Below, in pieces: positions 31,524 to 40,707 of a stretch of 64,000 nucleotides of DNA. The notes below the pieces were generated by a model. That model was not told the origin of the DNA and made no database searches. It saw nothing but the letters and a program-made list of their open reading frames with translations. Each line of letters starts with the position of its first letter. The first letter of the stretch is position 1. The translations under genes were made by a program, and so were the position numbers. Origin of the DNA: an uncultured Mailhella sp. (GTDB taxonomy: Bacteria; Desulfobacterota; Desulfovibrionia; Desulfovibrionales; Desulfovibrionaceae); assembly GCA_910578585.1 (NCBI GenBank), contig CAJTRG010000004.1, forward strand, positions 97,294 to 161,293, written 5' to 3'.

Positions 31524-34427
31524 ATGCATAAAGATTTTACGCTGTTACGGGAAGAACATTTATCAGAAGTTGGCGGTATTGCTCGGCTTTGGGTTCATAA
31601 CAGGACAAAGGCTGAGCTGATTAGTGTTATCAACCAAGATGAAAATAAAAGTTTTGGTGTTGCCTTTAGAACTCCTCCTAAAAATTCCACAGGTGTTGCC
31701 CATATTTTGGAACATTCTGTGCTCTGCGGCTCCAAGAAATATCCTGTGAAAGAGCCCTTTGTGGAGCTTTTGAAAAGTTCTCTGCAAACCTTTTTGAATG
31801 CGCTCACCTATCCTGATAAAACCTGTTATCCTGTGGCAAGTACCAATTTGCAGGATTTTTATAATTTGATTGATGTGTATTTGGATGCTGTTTTCTATCC
31901 CCGCATTGATGAAAGCGTTTTGCAGCAGGAAGGCTGGCATATCCATGCTGAAGATCCGGATACCAGCAAGTGGTGCTACAAGGGCGTTGTTTATAATGAA
32001 ATGAAAGGCGTCTATTCTTCCCCTGATTCTGTGCTTGGGGAGCAAAGTCAGCACGCTGTTTTCCCTGATACTTTGTACAGCCTTGATTCCGGCGGTAATC
32101 CTCCTGAAATTCTGCATTTAACCTATGAAGAATTTAAGGATTTTCATTCCCGTTATTATCATCCCAGCAATGCTCGCTTCTTCTTCTGGGGTGATGATCC
32201 GGAAGAGGCTCGTCTTGAAAAGCTGGCTGAACTTTTGCAGAATTTTGAGGCTATAGACATTGATTCTGCTGTTCCTTTGCAAAAGCGTTTGCCCTATGAA
32301 CGGAAAATCGAAACCTTTTATGCGTCTGAGGAAGAGGACGACAATCCGCGCAATGCCCATGTGACTGTGAACTGGCTCTTATGCGAAGGCAAGGACGCCG
32401 AAGAAATCATGGTACTGGAAATGCTGGAACATATTTTGACGGCTCTTCCCGGTTCTCCGCTGCGCAAGGCCCTCATGGATTCCGGACTTGGGGAAGATGT
32501 GGCTGGCTGCGGCCTTGAAACGGAACTGCGTCAAGCCTATTATTCCATTGGGCTTCGTTCTGTTTTGCCAAATGATGCGGATAAAGTGGAACTTCTCGTT
32601 TTAGAAACGCTGGCGGATTTAGCCGAGCAGGGAGTTAGCCAAAAAGTGATTGACAGTGCTCTTTCTGCCACAGAATTTATTTTGCGTGAAAATAATACCG
32701 GCAATTTCCCGCGCGGACTTTCAGCTATGTTCCAAAGCCTCAGCACCTGGCTCTATAATGAAGATCCATTCCTGCCTCTTGCCTGGGAAAAGCCCCTTGC
32801 ACATATCAAGAGCCGCCTTGCCAGTGGCGAAAAAGTATTTGAAAACGCCATTAAAAAATGGTTCCTGGATAATACGCACCGTTCTTTGGTTGTGCTTTTG
32901 CCAAATTCTTCCCTTGCGGAAGAAAGAGCAGAACAAGAGCAGGCAACTTTGGATAAAGTAATTAATACCTTAAATGATAAAGAAAAACAAGAAGTTGTGG
33001 ATTTATCCAATGCTTTGACCGCTGCTCAGGCAAAGGAAGACAGTCCAGAAGCCCTTGCCACAATTCCAACCTTGAGCCTCAAAGATATTCCTTTGCAGGG
33101 CAAGGAAAATCCACTGGCTGTGGCGCAAAAGAAAAGTATTACAGTGCTGCACCATGAAGTTGATACCACTGGTATTTTATATGTGCGGATTTTGCTTCCT
33201 CTTGACCATGTGGCTGAAGAAGATTTGCCGCTGCTTTCCCTTTATTGCCGCGCACTCACGGAAATGGGCACAAAACATTATGATTTTGTGGACTTGGGAC
33301 TTGAAATTTCCGCCCAAACCGGCGAACTGGATGCGGATGTTTCCTTTGGCAGCAAAATTGATGAAGATAATCCTTTCATGTACCTGCGCATTTCCGCCAA
33401 GGTTGTGGAAGAAAAAATTGATAATCTTTACAAACTGTTAGAGGAAATCTTGCTCTTCCCCAATTTTGCCAACAAAGAACGTTTTGTACAAATGGTTTGG
33501 GAAGACAAGGCACGTTTTGAACAAAGCATTATTCCTGCTGGGCACAGCGTGTTAGCTTCTTATATTAATGGCATGTTCTCCAAGCTTGGCAATTTGAATG
33601 AAAAAGCAAATGGCTTGCCCTATTGGACTTTTATTCGCCAGCTTGCGGGTTCCGTGCAGGACGATTTTGCCAAAATCGAAGCTCGTTTGACGGCTTTGCA
33701 TGCAAGTATTTTGACAAAGACCGGGGCAATATTGAGCCTGACAGGTTCAGCAGAGCTTATCCAAAAAGGCGAAAAACTTGCAGACTTGCTGGAAAGTTTT
33801 TCTGACAAAGCTTCTGCTCCCTGTGCTCGTGCATATTCCTTCAATAAAAAACCCATGGGTCTGCTTTTGCCTGCACAAGTCAACTATGTGGGACTTGGCA
33901 CAAACCTTAGGGAAGCTGGCTATGCTTTCCATGGTTCTGTGCATGTGATCACCCGTTTCCTGCGCATGGGCTATTTATGGGACAGAGTGCGCGTGCAGGG
34001 CGGTGCGTACGGCGCATTTGTGCGCTATTCAAGAAATACAGGCACATTGGCTTTCGTGTCCTACCGTGACCCCAATGTGGAAAAGACGCTTAGCGTATAT
34101 AAGCAAACAGCTGAATATTTGGGCAATCTGCACTTGACGCAGGAGGAACTGACCAAGGCCATTGTTGGTGCAATGGGTGATATTGATACCTATTTACTGC
34201 CTTCTGCCAAGGGTAATGCCGCACTTTTGGAATATATAACCGGCTATACAAAGAAAATGCGTCAGCAAGTGCGCGAAGAAGTTTTGCAGACCAAACTTTC
34301 AGATTTCCATGTTTTTGCGCCTTATCTGCAAAAAGCCATGGAAACAAGCGTGGATGTGGCTCTTGGCGGTCAGCAGGTGCAGGACCATGCTGCCAAAGCG
34401 CATTGGGAAACCATTAAACTTTTATAA
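31524..34427 (+). CDS. M16C-family zinc peptidase (PreP/insulinase type)
   Basis: The 967-residue protein belongs to the M16C group (mitochondrial presequence protease and bacterial relatives), cytoplasmic clam-shell peptidases that degrade peptides of up to about 70 residues. The inverted zinc motif HILEH is at residues 60-64 (TGVAHILEHSVLCGSKKYP), and the additional glutamate ligand lies in YNEMKGVYSSPDSVL about 90-100 residues later. The inactive second half contains RVQGGAYGAFVRYSRNTG, equivalent to the Arg/Tyr substrate-binding pair near the C-terminus. No signal peptide. The start at 31524 has GAGGT upstream. iorAB follows 62 bases later in the same direction. Confidence 0.93.
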   Translation: MHKDFTLLREEHLSEVGGIARLWVHNRTKAELISVINQDENKSFGVAFRTPPKNSTGVAHILEHSVLCGSKKYPVKEPFVELLKSSLQTFLNALTYPDKTCYPVASTNLQDFYNLIDVYLDAVFYPRIDESVLQQEGWHIHAEDPDTSKWCYKGVVYNEMKGVYSSPDSVLGEQSQHAVFPDTLYSLDSGGNPPEILHLTYEEFKDFHSRYYHPSNARFFFWGDDPEEARLEKLAELLQNFEAIDIDSAVPLQKRLPYERKIETFYASEEEDDNPRNAHVTVNWLLCEGKDAEEIMVLEMLEHILTALPGSPLRKALMDSGLGEDVAGCGLETELRQAYYSIGLRSVLPNDADKVELLVLETLADLAEQGVSQKVIDSALSATEFILRENNTGNFPRGLSAMFQSLSTWLYNEDPFLPLAWEKPLAHIKSRLASGEKVFENAIKKWFLDNTHRSLVVLLPNSSLAEERAEQEQATLDKVINTLNDKEKQEVVDLSNALTAAQAKEDSPEALATIPTLSLKDIPLQGKENPLAVAQKKSITVLHHEVDTTGILYVRILLPLDHVAEEDLPLLSLYCRALTEMGTKHYDFVDLGLEISAQTGELDADVSFGSKIDEDNPFMYLRISAKVVEEKIDNLYKLLEEILLFPNFANKERFVQMVWEDKARFEQSIIPAGHSVLASYINGMFSKLGNLNEKANGLPYWTFIRQLAGSVQDDFAKIEARLTALHASILTKTGAILSLTGSAELIQKGEKLADLLESFSDKASAPCARAYSFNKKPMGLLLPAQVNYVGLGTNLREAGYAFHGSVHVITRFLRMGYLWDRVRVQGGAYGAFVRYSRNTGTLAFVSYRDPNVEKTLSVYKQTAEYLGNLHLTQEELTKAIVGAMGDIDTYLLPSAKGNAALLEYITGYTKKMRQQVREEVLQTKLSDFHVFAPYLQKAMETSVDVALGGQQVQDHAAKAHWETIKLL

Positions 34428-34489
34428 GAGGGCAGATTTTACTTTTCTGATTAACGCTTCTAATTTAACTCTTTTGACTGGTGGAACAT

Positions 34490-37000
34490 ATGATACGAGA
34501 ACTTTGCGAAGAAAAAGAAAATACGCCCTATGTGGTGCAGGGAAATATAGCGTTTGCAAGCGGCTGCGTGCGTGCAGGCATTGACGCGGTGGAAGGATAT
34601 CCCGGAACGCCAAGCACGGAAGTTATCGATAAGGGACTTGCCAAGGTGCAGGATAAAATTCATGTGGGCTGGGCAGTGAATGAAGCTGTGGCAGCAAGCA
34701 TGGGTGTGGGCGTCAGCCTTGCGGGCAAGGACGCGGTTGTAACCATGAAAATTCCTGGAGTTTTTCAGGCTGGTGACGTGTTCACATCTGCCTCCAGTTA
34801 CAGTGTGGAGCGCGGCGGACTTGTTTTCTATATAGCCAGCGACTTTACGCCCAATTCAACGCAGCATCTCGTTGACCCTCGTTATCTTTATAAAAGTTGT
34901 TTTCTGCCAGTTTTTGAGCCGCGCAATCATCAGGAAATGCACGATGCGCCGCGAATCGCCGTGGAAATTTCCCGCGAATTTAAAACAGCTTGTGTTGTGC
35001 ATGCCAGCGGACTCCTTTGTCACAGTGAAGGGCTTATCCGCCTTATGCCCGATCAAAAACGTCCGGAAGCAAAAGTGGGCGATTTCAAGGCAATGAACTC
35101 ACTTCCCGGCAATGCCCGCAAATCCTATGATCGGATTATGGATGAACGCATGCCTAAATTACAGGCATATGTTGACGCGAGCCCGCTCAATAAGGAATAC
35201 AGGGGCGCCGGCAAAAAGGGCGTGATCACCTATGGCTCCGGAGCTTTATATATGGAAGAGTACAGGGCTGTGGTGGACAGTGAAATTGATGTGCTGTCTT
35301 TGGCCTTTACCAATCCGCTTCCCATGGAAAAAATTAAAGCTTTTGTGCAGCGTATTCAGGCAAACGGCGGTGATGTCTATGTTCTTGAGGACGGCTACAG
35401 ATTTTTGGAAGAAAGCTGCCGCATGGCAGGCCTCAATGTGATTGGCAAGCATCCGTATACCAGGAATACGGAATGGAATTTTGCGGGTATTGTGGAATTT
35501 TTAGGCGGCAAATGCGAAAAAGTGCAGGCAGATGTTTTGCCTATGCCTCGTCCGCCCATGATTTGTGCCGGCTGTCCCTATCGGCTCATTGGCATTTTGC
35601 TGAACCGTCTGCGCAAACAAGACAAGATTGACGCGATTTTTGGGGATATTGGCTGCAATACTTTGCTCTATTTTATGAACGCGTCTGATACGTGCCTTGC
35701 CATGGGTGCGAGCGAAAGCATGCGCGCCGGTTATGTAAAAGTAAAGCCGGAAGCACAGGGAAGAGTGGTCAGCCTTTTGGGTGACGGCACAGAATGCCAT
35801 ACCGGCCTTGACGCCACACGCAACAGCCTCTTTCACCATATTGGCGGCTTGAAAATTATTCTTGATAATGAATGGATTGGTATGACTGGCGGTCAGCCAA
35901 GTCCGACTTCTCCTGTGAACCTTGGCGGACAGGCTTCCCCCTTCAATCTTGTGGGGGCTCTTGAAGCTGAAGGCGCTGAATGTATTCTTGCTGATGCCTA
36001 TAATTATAAGGAATTACAGGCAAAACTCAAAGAAGCTTTGGAAAAGGCAAGTCACGGCGACAGGCTGACGGTACTTATTATCAAAGGCACGTGCATACGC
36101 AAAGTTCCTGTCACCGAGAAAAAGGCTCGTCCGGAACTTGACCCGACCAAATGCATTTCCTGTGGTTCTTGCCTGATTTGCCCGGGCATCAGCTTTGACA
36201 GCAAGAAGAAACCGCAATGGAATAACTTGTGTACCTCTTGCGCCAGCGGCAGTGCTGTGTGCATGCAGATGTGTCCGAAGGGCGCGATCAGTCAGGCAAG
36301 TAAGGAAATTTCAGCCAAATGTCAGGGACAGAAAGATGTTGCAAAAGAATGTGCTTTGACTGCACCAGAGGAAATTATTTGTCCTGAACTGCAAAAGACT
36401 GACCGTCCTGCACGGTTGAGCCTTGCAATTCGCGGGGTTGGCGGACAAGGCAATTTGTTCTTTGGCAAGGTTCTTGCACAACTGGCTTTCCTTGCCGGTT
36501 ATGGCGATGAAAATATTGTCAAAGGTGAAACCCACGGCATGGCGCAAATGGGCGGTTCTGTAATCAGTACCTTTGCCTGCGGGCATGCTTGCAGTCCTGA
36601 GCTTGCGCCATTTTCAGCAGATTGTCTGATTGCCATGGAAAAGAGTGAAATTTTGCGTCCGGATTTTCTGACTATGCTCAAAAAGGGCGGTACCATTATT
36701 TTAGCGGATACAAAGGTTCTTCCGCAAGGGCAGTCCATGGATAATTATCCCAGTGATGAAGCCATTGAAAAGGCTTTGCATGGTTTTAATGTTATCCATG
36801 TGGATGTGCTTGCCAAGGCGTTCTCTCTTGGGGATAAGCAAGGCAAATGCGCGAATGTGGTTATGCTTGGCATGCTCAGCAAAACCGCGCCTTTCAGCGA
36901 AATTCCTGAAAATGTATGGCTCAAGGCGCTCAAAGGATTGAGTCCAAAACCGGAAATTTGGGAAATCAACTATAAGGCATTTATGCTGGGCAGAGCCTAA
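34490..37000 (+). CDS. Indolepyruvate:ferredoxin oxidoreductase, alpha and beta subunits fused
   Basis: This enzyme oxidatively decarboxylates arylpyruvates from aromatic amino acids to aryl-acetyl-CoA, reducing ferredoxin. The 836-residue protein carries the whole alpha subunit (IorA). First comes the pyrimidine-binding domain (GYPGTPSTEVID), then the thiamine-diphosphate domain (GDIGCNTLLYFMN, LLGDGTECHTGLDATRN, DNEWIGMTGGQPSPT), then a ferredoxin-like part around 545-610. IorB follows (LSLAIRGVGGQGNLFFGKVL, ETHGMAQMGGSV). The two subunits are normally separate. Cysteine spacing in the ferredoxin part is unusual: CISCGSCLICP and CTSCASGSAVCMQMCP. Start at the ATG 34490. A GTG at 34481 is possible. 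Confidence 0.9.
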   Translation: MIRELCEEKENTPYVVQGNIAFASGCVRAGIDAVEGYPGTPSTEVIDKGLAKVQDKIHVGWAVNEAVAASMGVGVSLAGKDAVVTMKIPGVFQAGDVFTSASSYSVERGGLVFYIASDFTPNSTQHLVDPRYLYKSCFLPVFEPRNHQEMHDAPRIAVEISREFKTACVVHASGLLCHSEGLIRLMPDQKRPEAKVGDFKAMNSLPGNARKSYDRIMDERMPKLQAYVDASPLNKEYRGAGKKGVITYGSGALYMEEYRAVVDSEIDVLSLAFTNPLPMEKIKAFVQRIQANGGDVYVLEDGYRFLEESCRMAGLNVIGKHPYTRNTEWNFAGIVEFLGGKCEKVQADVLPMPRPPMICAGCPYRLIGILLNRLRKQDKIDAIFGDIGCNTLLYFMNASDTCLAMGASESMRAGYVKVKPEAQGRVVSLLGDGTECHTGLDATRNSLFHHIGGLKIILDNEWIGMTGGQPSPTSPVNLGGQASPFNLVGALEAEGAECILADAYNYKELQAKLKEALEKASHGDRLTVLIIKGTCIRKVPVTEKKARPELDPTKCISCGSCLICPGISFDSKKKPQWNNLCTSCASGSAVCMQMCPKGAISQASKEISAKCQGQKDVAKECALTAPEEIICPELQKTDRPARLSLAIRGVGGQGNLFFGKVLAQLAFLAGYGDENIVKGETHGMAQMGGSVISTFACGHACSPELAPFSADCLIAMEKSEILRPDFLTMLKKGGTIILADTKVLPQGQSMDNYPSDEAIEKALHGFNVIHVDVLAKAFSLGDKQGKCANVVMLGMLSKTAPFSEIPENVWLKALKGLSPKPEIWEINYKAFMLGRA

Positions 37001-37023
37001 AACTTTCCGCAACAAGAGGAAAT

Positions 37024-37484
37024 TATGCAGCAAATACGCCTTGCAGAACCAAAAGATCAAGCCAGTATTGAGGCTATAGCCAATGATGCGTATGCTCTTT
37101 ACCTTGAGCGTATGGACAAAAAAAGTCTTTTCCCATGCTTGATGATTATAAAGCCCATATTGCGGCAAAGCATATTTATGTATTAGAAGATGATGAGCAA
37201 GTACGTCCATTGTCGGCTATGTGGTTTTGCTGCCGGAAGATGATAGCACTTTGCTTCTTGATAATATTGGGGTAAATCCGCATTTTCAGAAAAAGGGCTA
37301 TGGCAAAAAACTGATGCTCTTTGCAGAAGACTGGGCAAAGGAGCAGGGCTTTAGCCCTATTATTTTGTATACCAATATTGTAATGTATGAAAATCTTGTT
37401 TGGTATCTTGCCCGCGGTTATACAGAACCCCACAGAGTAGAAGAAAAAGGCCACAGCAGAGTGTATTTTAAGAAAGAAGTATAA
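37024..37484 (+). pseudogene. GNAT acetyltransferase gene with two apparent frameshifts
   Basis: The ATG at 37024 has AGAGGA before it and opens a GNAT-like frame (MQQIRLAEPKDQASIEAIAN). The frame breaks in an A7 run at 37118-37124. The next frame gives FPMLDDYKAHIAAKHIYVLE, then breaks again near 37204-37212. The third frame continues as IVGYVVLLPEDDST, with IGVNPHFQKKGYGKKLMLFA (acetyl-CoA binding motif A, Q-x-x-G-x-G/K), to a TAA at 37484. Both shifts correspond to one missing base each. Without them a typical ~155-residue GNAT protein would result. It lies 23 bases after iorAB. It may be a real pseudogene, a sequencing error at the homopolymer, or translated by slippage. Confidence 0.75.
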
Positions 37485-37510
37485 TCTTACCAGCTTTTCA
37501 GCTAAAATAA

Positions 37511-37544
37511 AAGTCCGCGATGTGTTGACAGCGCGGGCTTTTTT
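37511..37544 (+). terminator. Rho-independent terminator after iorAB-GNAT
   Basis: The stem AAGTCCGCG/CGCGGGCTT (one G-T pair), with a 12-base loop, is followed by a T run, 26 bases after the GNAT stop. The remaining gap to the LysR gene (37545-37699) holds nothing I can identify. Confidence 0.85.
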
Positions 37545-37699
37545 GTGTCTTTTGTAATAGTTATGCCTTTGTATTCGTATAGTTGCGGAATTTATGCATT
37601 AACTTTTGCTGTTCCCGCTTCAAAATTCTTGTTTTCATGAAATAAAACACGCAATGTGGGAATAAGGTATTTCATCCTGAAAAGTAATGGTCTGGAACT

Positions 37700-38599
37700 T
37701 TATTTATTTTCCACTAAAAAATTAATAAATTTTTGGGTGGCAGGGGACAAATATTGTCTTGGCCTATGGATTATTGCGTAATTTCTGCTGGGGAATAATT
37801 CGTTCAGCGGGTGCACTTTGACATTAAATCCCGGTGTTTTTGCCTGGAATTCATCCATAATGGCAATGCCGCGTCCCAGAGAAACGTGCATGAGAATGGG
37901 CAGGAAAAAGCTTCCATATTGTTCAATTTTTACATCATACCCAGCTTCTTTGATCAGTTTCATCACCTGCAGATCAAAGGGGTAATCTCTCCAGAAAGCC
38001 ACAAAGGGCAAATGTGCGAAATCCTCTAGTTTTGGGGGATTACTGATTTGAATATCCCAGCCGGCAGGGCTGACCAGAGCCATATCTGCTTTGAACAGGA
38101 AAATTTTTTGCGCGTTTTCCGGAACCACGTTTTCCTGAGTAATTAAAATATCCACTTCCGGTGAATAATAGGATTTAAGCAGTTCACTGATGGGCTGTGG
38201 CCGTACTTCAATGCTTACATGCTCATATAATTTATTAAATTCACAGATTCGGGGAGGCAAATAATAGGTGGTCAATCCGTAATTTGCCGCAATAACAATA
38301 TTTCCGCAAATTTCTTCCCCGCTGCTTATTTGGTCGTTGACCTGCTGCAAAAGTGAGAAAAGTTTTTGGCAAAGAATATAAAGTTGTTCGCCGGCAGCAG
38401 TGAGCTGCAAGGGTTTTGCGCGGCGATTGATCAGTTCAACCCCCAGTCTTTCTTCCAATTTCTTTACTTGATAGGTAATGGTACTTTGTGAGCGGCCAAT
38501 AATTTCTGCAGTATTGGAGAAAGAATGGCTTTGAGCCAGTTCGTAGAATGTTTTGAGCCAGGAGATATAGTCGCCGCTAAAGTTTTCAGACATAGTCAA
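37700..38599 (-). CDS. LysR-family transcriptional regulator
   Basis: The 299-residue protein has an N-terminal winged helix (WLKTFYELAQSHSFSNTAEI, then GRSQSTITYQVKKLEERLGV, about 12-52) and a periplasmic-binding-fold effector domain, as in LysR regulators. It is divergent from the TRAP/cyclase/EIIC cluster, with a 232-base intergenic region that includes a perfect 15-base palindrome, ATCTAAAATTTAGAT, overlapping the cluster promoter. By LysR convention it probably activates that cluster in response to its substrate and represses itself. Start at 38599. A second Met two codons later is possible. The effector domain gives no clue to the ligand. Confidence 0.92.
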   Translation of the reverse strand: MTMSENFSGDYISWLKTFYELAQSHSFSNTAEIIGRSQSTITYQVKKLEERLGVELINRRAKPLQLTAAGEQLYILCQKLFSLLQQVNDQISSGEEICGNIVIAANYGLTTYYLPPRICEFNKLYEHVSIEVRPQPISELLKSYYSPEVDILITQENVVPENAQKIFLFKADMALVSPAGWDIQISNPPKLEDFAHLPFVAFWRDYPFDLQVMKLIKEAGYDVKIEQYGSFFLPILMHVSLGRGIAIMDEFQAKTPGFNVKVHPLNELFPSRNYAIIHRPRQYLSPATQKFINFLVENK

Positions 38600-38731
38600 T
38601 ACCTAATCATTTATAAAGATGTGCTCACTATAGAATAAAGTTGCAAGAAAAGATAGTTTAAAATATTTTATAATAATTTCAATATATTATAGAAATATGT
38701 CAGAAATAAAACTTTTAAATTTATAAAGCTG

Positions 38732-38761
38732 TTGACAATTATCTAAAATTTAGATTATAAT
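38732..38761 (+). promoter_or_regulatory. Promoter of the TRAP cluster with overlapping palindromic operator
   Basis: TTGACA (38732-38737) and TATAAT (38756-38761) have an 18-base spacer. The perfect palindrome ATCTAAAATTTAGAT at 38741-38755 fills the spacer. Its T-N11-A form fits a LysR-type binding site. It lies 71 bases before the permease start. Confidence 0.7.
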
Positions 38762-38831
38762 TCAAAAAAATTGATAATAGAAGTTAATGTTTCAACTTTC
38801 CTTGAAAGAAGCAAACAGCTGGGAGGACAAG

Positions 38832-40688
38832 ATGAAAGCAGCTCTAAAAACAATGCTGACTGTTGTGGCTTGGGTTCTCATTATTTATCAAATGGTCATC
38901 ACGCAGATGATGTTTCAGTCCTATATGCAGAATCAAATTGTGCATCTTGGTCTGGTTGGCAGTTTATTGGCGTTATACAATTGTATAAAAACAGATAAAA
39001 TTTCCAATAAAGCATTTTGGCTGCTTATTCTTTCAGGTTTTGCTGTCAGCACATCTTATATGTGGCTCAATATTGATGATTTGGAACTGCGTATAGGCTT
39101 CCCTGAAGGGTACGACATACTTATGGGAACAGCTTTGCTGGCAGGAGTTTTGATTTGCACATGGGCAGCCTGGGGCAAGGTATTCCCTATTATTTCCTGT
39201 ATTGCTCTGCTTTACATGCTCTATGGCCATTATCTTCCGGGGCCTTTGCATCACACCAGAATTTCTTTTGAATCCACCATTTCAACCATTTGTTTAGGAT
39301 TTGGTTCCGGGATTTTTGGTAATATTTTAGGAATGATTGTTGAATTTGGTTTCCTTTTGGTTTTGTTTGGTTCTTGTTTGGAAATCATGGGTGCAAACGT
39401 TTTCTTCCTGGAAATGGGAAAACTCGGCAGTAAGATCAGTAAGGGCGGCCCCGGTCAAACCGCTGTTTTAGGTTCTGCTCTTGTTGGTATGGCATCCGGT
39501 TCTGCTTTGGCAAACGTAATGATTACGGGCGCTTTCACCATTCCAACCATGAAGCGTTTTGGCTATTCTCCTGAAATTTCCGGTGCTATTGAAGCGGCTT
39601 CTTCCACAGGCAGTCAAATTATGCCTCCTGTAATGGGTGCAACTGCCTTCTTAATGGCAGCATTTTTGGGCGTACCATTTCCAACCGTTATGATTGCAGC
39701 TTTTATTCCTGCTGTTTTGTATTTCTTATCCATTGCTATCAATGTGGAACTTATTGCAAGAAAATACGATATTAAGGGCATTACCGCGGAAGTGGATATG
39801 AGAATGCTTTTTGAACGGGCTTGTGTCTTTGTTATTCCGCTTGCAGTTTTGACTGTGATGCTGATTATGCAGCTGAGCCCTGGATTTACAGCATTTTGGT
39901 GTATTTTATTAGTGCTGGGAATTGGTTTCGCCCGTAAGGTTACCCGTCCAAGTTTGAAGGATTTCATTGAGGGCATGACAAATGGTGCTGTGCAGGCGGC
40001 GAAGATTGCTATTGTTGTTGCCGCGGTTGCGATTATTGCGCAAGTTGTTGTCAGCACGGGGCTTGGCACAAAGCTGGCACAGGTTATTGCCATACTCAGT
40101 AATGGAAATCTCTTTATTACTCTTATTTTGGCAATGGTTTTATGTATTGTTTTAGGCTGCGGCGTGCCAAGTTCTGCAGCGTATGCCTTAGTCGCTATAT
40201 TGGTTGTTCCCGGCATTGTAAAAATGGGTGTTGATGCATTCCAAATTCATTTCTTCTGTTTCTATTTTGCAGTTATTTCCTGTATTACTCCGCCTGTTGC
40301 CGTTGCAACTTTAGGTGCAGCCTCCATTGCTGAATCCAATTACACGAAAACAGGCTGGGAAGCATTGAAGATGGCTGCAACAGGCTTTATACTTCCATTC
40401 TTGTTTGTCACCAATGCGGATTTACTCTTGCGCGGTGACAGTACAATTCGCATGCTTATCAGCATTGTAATAGCCGTATTGGCTGTATTATGCTTTTCAT
40501 ATACAGCTTGGGGATATTGTTATACCAACGTAACTGTGGCGCAAAGATGTGTATCTTTAGCCGCATCAATATGCTTTGCCGTATATATTATTTTACAGCA
40601 GTCGGCATTTATTGCAGTTGGTTTGGTATTATTGGCAATTTTTCTTTTCTGGCAAAAGAGAACAGCAACAACAATGGTTAGCATATAA
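38832..40688 (+). CDS. TRAP transporter fused permease (TAXI type)
   Basis: The 618-residue inner-membrane protein joins the small DctQ-like part (about four N-terminal helices) and the large DctM-like part (around twelve helices) of a TRAP transporter. The signature GPGQTAVLGSALVGMASGSA and the GVPSSAAYALVAILVVPGI stretch are those of the TAXI-TRAP permease group. Uptake is driven by a Na+ or H+ gradient. I choose the ATG at 38832, because GGAGG stands 10 bases upstream. An in-frame ATG at 38787 adds 15 residues. The solute-binding partner gene follows 19 bases later. Confidence 0.93.
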   Translation: MKAALKTMLTVVAWVLIIYQMVITQMMFQSYMQNQIVHLGLVGSLLALYNCIKTDKISNKAFWLLILSGFAVSTSYMWLNIDDLELRIGFPEGYDILMGTALLAGVLICTWAAWGKVFPIISCIALLYMLYGHYLPGPLHHTRISFESTISTICLGFGSGIFGNILGMIVEFGFLLVLFGSCLEIMGANVFFLEMGKLGSKISKGGPGQTAVLGSALVGMASGSALANVMITGAFTIPTMKRFGYSPEISGAIEAASSTGSQIMPPVMGATAFLMAAFLGVPFPTVMIAAFIPAVLYFLSIAINVELIARKYDIKGITAEVDMRMLFERACVFVIPLAVLTVMLIMQLSPGFTAFWCILLVLGIGFARKVTRPSLKDFIEGMTNGAVQAAKIAIVVAAVAIIAQVVVSTGLGTKLAQVIAILSNGNLFITLILAMVLCIVLGCGVPSSAAYALVAILVVPGIVKMGVDAFQIHFFCFYFAVISCITPPVAVATLGAASIAESNYTKTGWEALKMAATGFILPFLFVTNADLLLRGDSTIRMLISIVIAVLAVLCFSYTAWGYCYTNVTVAQRCVSLAASICFAVYIILQQSAFIAVGLVLLAIFLFWQKRTATTMVSI

Positions 40689-40707
40689 CCAAAAAACGGA
40701 GGGCGTT

